Source: Zeugodacus cucurbitae
Lineage: Eukaryota; Arthropoda; Insecta; Diptera; Tephritidae
Reading direction: 5' to 3'
Length of the DNA: 64,000 nucleotides
NCBI RefSeq assembly: GCF_028554725.1
Contig: NC_071667.1
Coordinates: 51,825,501 to 51,889,500, forward strand
Part shown: positions 61,440-64,000 of the stretch, one piece after another
Position numbering within the stretch: the first letter of the stretch is position 1
Layout: each line of letters opens with the position of its first letter
The notes under the pieces: model-generated
Told to the model about the DNA's origin: nothing
The model's input: only the letters and a program-made list of their open reading frames with translations
Database searches by the model: none
Translations under genes and position numbers: made by a program

Positions 61440-61730
61440 ATCTTATTAAGATAACACACTATTTGACCCTTATATTTGGTATAGAGTTCATAAGAATAAC
61501 GAAAATCATTATATATAGTATATGGAAGCTGTGGTAATTCCAGAACCGATTTCACTCATTCTCGCCACCAAGCTACATATGTATATTATATCCAATAATA
61601 AACTTTCACTTAATTTTGCTAAGATATCTCGCATATTATATATGGAGTCTTGAAAATAATCTTTCGGATACAGGGATCATGTAATATGGTCTAAAATATG
61701 TAATATAATCTATTCTGAAATAGTATGTCG
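61440..61730 (+). repeat. dispersed repeat family R, partial copy D
   Basis: Blocks such as AAGATAACACACTATTTGAC, GGTAATTCCAGAACCGATTT and CACTCATTCTCGCCACCAAG match copy C in the opposite orientation, and the first also resembles copy A near 2870. Both termini are missing. Confidence 0.55.
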
Positions 61731-64000
61731 AGTAAAAAGAAATCCGTAATTTTTGAAAGAGATGACTTTAGTCATTCGTATCTCGCGTTGTGAAAGTGCG
61801 CTCGTTGTATGGATGTACCTTGTAGTTCAGACCAGTCAACAAGTGATTATGTAATAATTATTCCTGTTCTTTGGCGAATGATATTTATTGTGAAAAATTC
61901 GCCGCAAGAGAAACTTTGAAAATAGCAATGAGGGTTTCTATAATAGAGGTATTATGAAATTATCTTCAAAATCTCAACAAGTTGTTGGTCAAAACGGACA
62001 AAAAAATATTTCAGCAATTTGAAAGAAGTAGAAAGAATCAGCTAAGAATCGGTTAAATATGGCCGATGTCGATGCTGAATTCTTTGGCCGCTACTGGCCG
62101 ATGCCGAACTCTAAATCTCTGAAACTTCGTTTTCTTGGTATAGGTATATCGAATATATAGGGATTGCTGGCATATACTTTGCTTATGAAATAATCGTCGG
62201 GTCTATGAATGGCCACTCAATTACATCTAAGCTGTGAGCATTTAGTAAAATGAGCTAACATCAACTGAAGGCGGTTTTATTTGCAGGTTAAGGCCGACAA
62301 AATCAGTCACTTTTTAATTAAGTAACGACATATCATGAATATCGAATGAATTTCCAATTTTCAAAATATAGAAACGACATAGAAACAGTCGTTCTTTATC
62401 GTTGCCATAATTGAGAGCGATATTGAAACGACGCGGTTATTTGAAGTAATATTTGAAGTGAAGATGTAAATACCAAATCGGAAACAGTTTGAAATTTTAA
62501 TTTCTGGAATGGAAAAATATCCTGCGTAGGCCAAAGACTTAAGAAAAGGGATACAACCTTTGAATTTCGATTTATTGGGAGGGGTATTTTAACAAAACTA
62601 ATTCCATTCCCACCGCCATTTCGCGTCGAAGAGGGTTACCATTAATAAATTTTCAGTTTTTATACCAAGGCTATTATTAAGATATGAAAGGTCTTAAAAT
62701 TCAAAAGGAAGAAAAAATGGTACACTACAATTCCGAAGCTCAAACAGTAAGAGGAGGAGTTATTCAACAGATACTACTTTATCCTCTGGAAGAAGCTGTT
62801 GCGAATTTGATGCAGCTCGGTAATTACTTGGACCACCACTTAGAGTAGTCTGATTATCCGAAAATGAGGAGCATGAGACGCTGGAGCATGAGTAGCACAT
62901 AGCATAAAATACATTAAAAATAATCCTTGTACTACTTACTTACTTCCCGTATCCTTGAGAAAGTTGAAAAAAAGTCATCAATTAATTTTAATAATTTTTA
63001 TTTAATGCTCTTTCATTGGCTTTCTTTATTATTATTATCGATATAATTATTTTTAATGTCTTAACAAATAAACAAATTACACAAAACTAAATAACATAAA
63101 AATAAATATAAACATTTGGTTATACAATATGGTACATACATATACATAACGTAGCATAGCTATTAAGATGTCGAAAATTGCACATATTTAACTTTAATTG
63201 TTGCAATTGTTTATGATGGAATATATAATTTATTATTATAAATAAATATAAATTAAATTTTATACAACTATTTAAAACATGTGAAAAATATTAATTTTAA
63301 ATTACACAAAAATCAATAACATATATTTTTTAACATAACACGCAAGTGCTTAAGTACATGTACATACATATATATTTTTTGTTTGCCGCTTCGTTTTTTG
63401 TTAACACTAAAACAATACTTAATAAATCTGCATTATACATATATTATTTATATATTTGATTTATTTTGTATTTTCCTGCCTATAAATATATTCTTCATCT
63501 GTTTGCAGCTTATGATTTAACTAAAATTTTGCTGTTGTATATTTAATATACCTACTTGCATTGCCCTAATACTCACGCACGCACACGCAAAATATTATTG
63601 TATATAATACAATTTTTTGTTGTAGTGAATTTGCTACGATTTTTTTTAATTTTCACTATTTTTTGTTGTTTTTATATATTTTTGTTTTTATAATTTGGGG
63701 TTTTGACATTTCGCCATCTCTTCGCTTATGCATTACCCTCGAAATGAAGCTTGCTGTACGCTTGTTTTTTAAATATGCTTTTTTCATTTAATAACTGTAA
63801 TTATAAATATCTCATTATTCATTTGTAAATTTTACATTATTTCCAAAATATTTAACTAATTAATAATTTAATGCCATATATAATATGTGTTGTTATTATT
63901 GTAATTTTTTATATAATTAATTATATATAATTACTACATATACATATATATATATGGAAATTCAGTCATTAACATTTAATTGGGTCTTTGAACAATATTT
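61731..64000. other. AT-rich terminal region, no gene recognised
   Basis: 61,731-62,930 has no coding signal. 62,980-64,000 is extremely AT-rich with poly-T/TA tracts. It could be the 3' UTR or downstream flank of a gene lying beyond the window, but nothing coding is visible. Confidence 0.4.

Noticed and set aside
1..64000. tRNA, rRNA, CRISPR array or bacterial operon
   Set aside because: No T-loop-containing cloverleaf, rRNA-like conserved block or spaced identical repeats were seen. Gene structure is eukaryotic with short GT-AG introns.

Overview
This is AT-rich nuclear DNA of an insect, most likely a higher fly and probably a tephritid fruit fly. The evidence is short (57-90 nt) GT-AG introns, fly-like pontin and glycine decarboxylase proteins, abundant TATG/ACAT and CA microsatellites, and a mix of RTE, I/Jockey/R1-type, mariner/Tc1, Harbinger and Helitron remnants. 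The genus is an inference, not something read directly.

Layout. Positions 1-49,700 contain no protein-coding host gene that I can support. This part is intergenic or long-intron sequence with transposon debris: a Harbinger remnant (about 851-1716), a mariner remnant (2120-2410), a dispersed non-autonomous repeat (2785-3870, partial second copy 12,800-13,440), LINE 3' ends, a Tc1/mariner-type element split by an RTE fragment (21,128-23,618), two internally deleted mariners (24.7 and 29.6-30.4 kb), a MITE (27.9-28.4 kb), a nearly full-length RTE retrotransposon (30,989-34,253) flanked by 282-bp direct repeats, a Helitron-like remnant (35.5-35.9 kb), a second broken RTE copy (41.3-42.6 kb) and a decayed Tc1-like transposase (45.4-46.2 kb). 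Moderately GC-rich CA/CAG/CAGT-bearing blocks lie between them (for example 5.8-6.4, 8.2-9.0, 27.2-27.9, 38.0-39.0 and 46.5-48.9 kb) and may be regulatory DNA or untranslated exons.

The genic part is 49.7-60.9 kb. It holds a three-exon C2H2 zinc-finger gene on the + strand (49,729-50,980); pontin/RUVBL1 on the - strand (52,735-51,239, three exons, 456 aa), which converges on it with 258 bp between stop codons; and the mitochondrial glycine dehydrogenase (decarboxylating) P-protein gene on the - strand (60,866-55,733, five exons, 998 aa). Between pontin and the P-protein lie a decayed LINE tail (53.4-54.07 kb) and a deleted Helitron with recognisable termini (55,628-54,246), whose 5' end is 105 bp from the P-protein stop codon. 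The 2-kb first intron of the P-protein gene carries another LINE 3' fragment. The last 3 kb is very AT-rich with one partial dispersed repeat.

The three host genes have unrelated jobs: DNA binding, AAA+ chromatin and assembly ATPase, and mitochondrial glycine catabolism. I see no sign that they form a functional unit. The most distinctive features are in the mobile DNA: two insertions of one RTE family with target duplications of about 10 and 282 bp, nested elements, and an intact-ended but internally collapsed Helitron at the 3' end of a metabolic gene.
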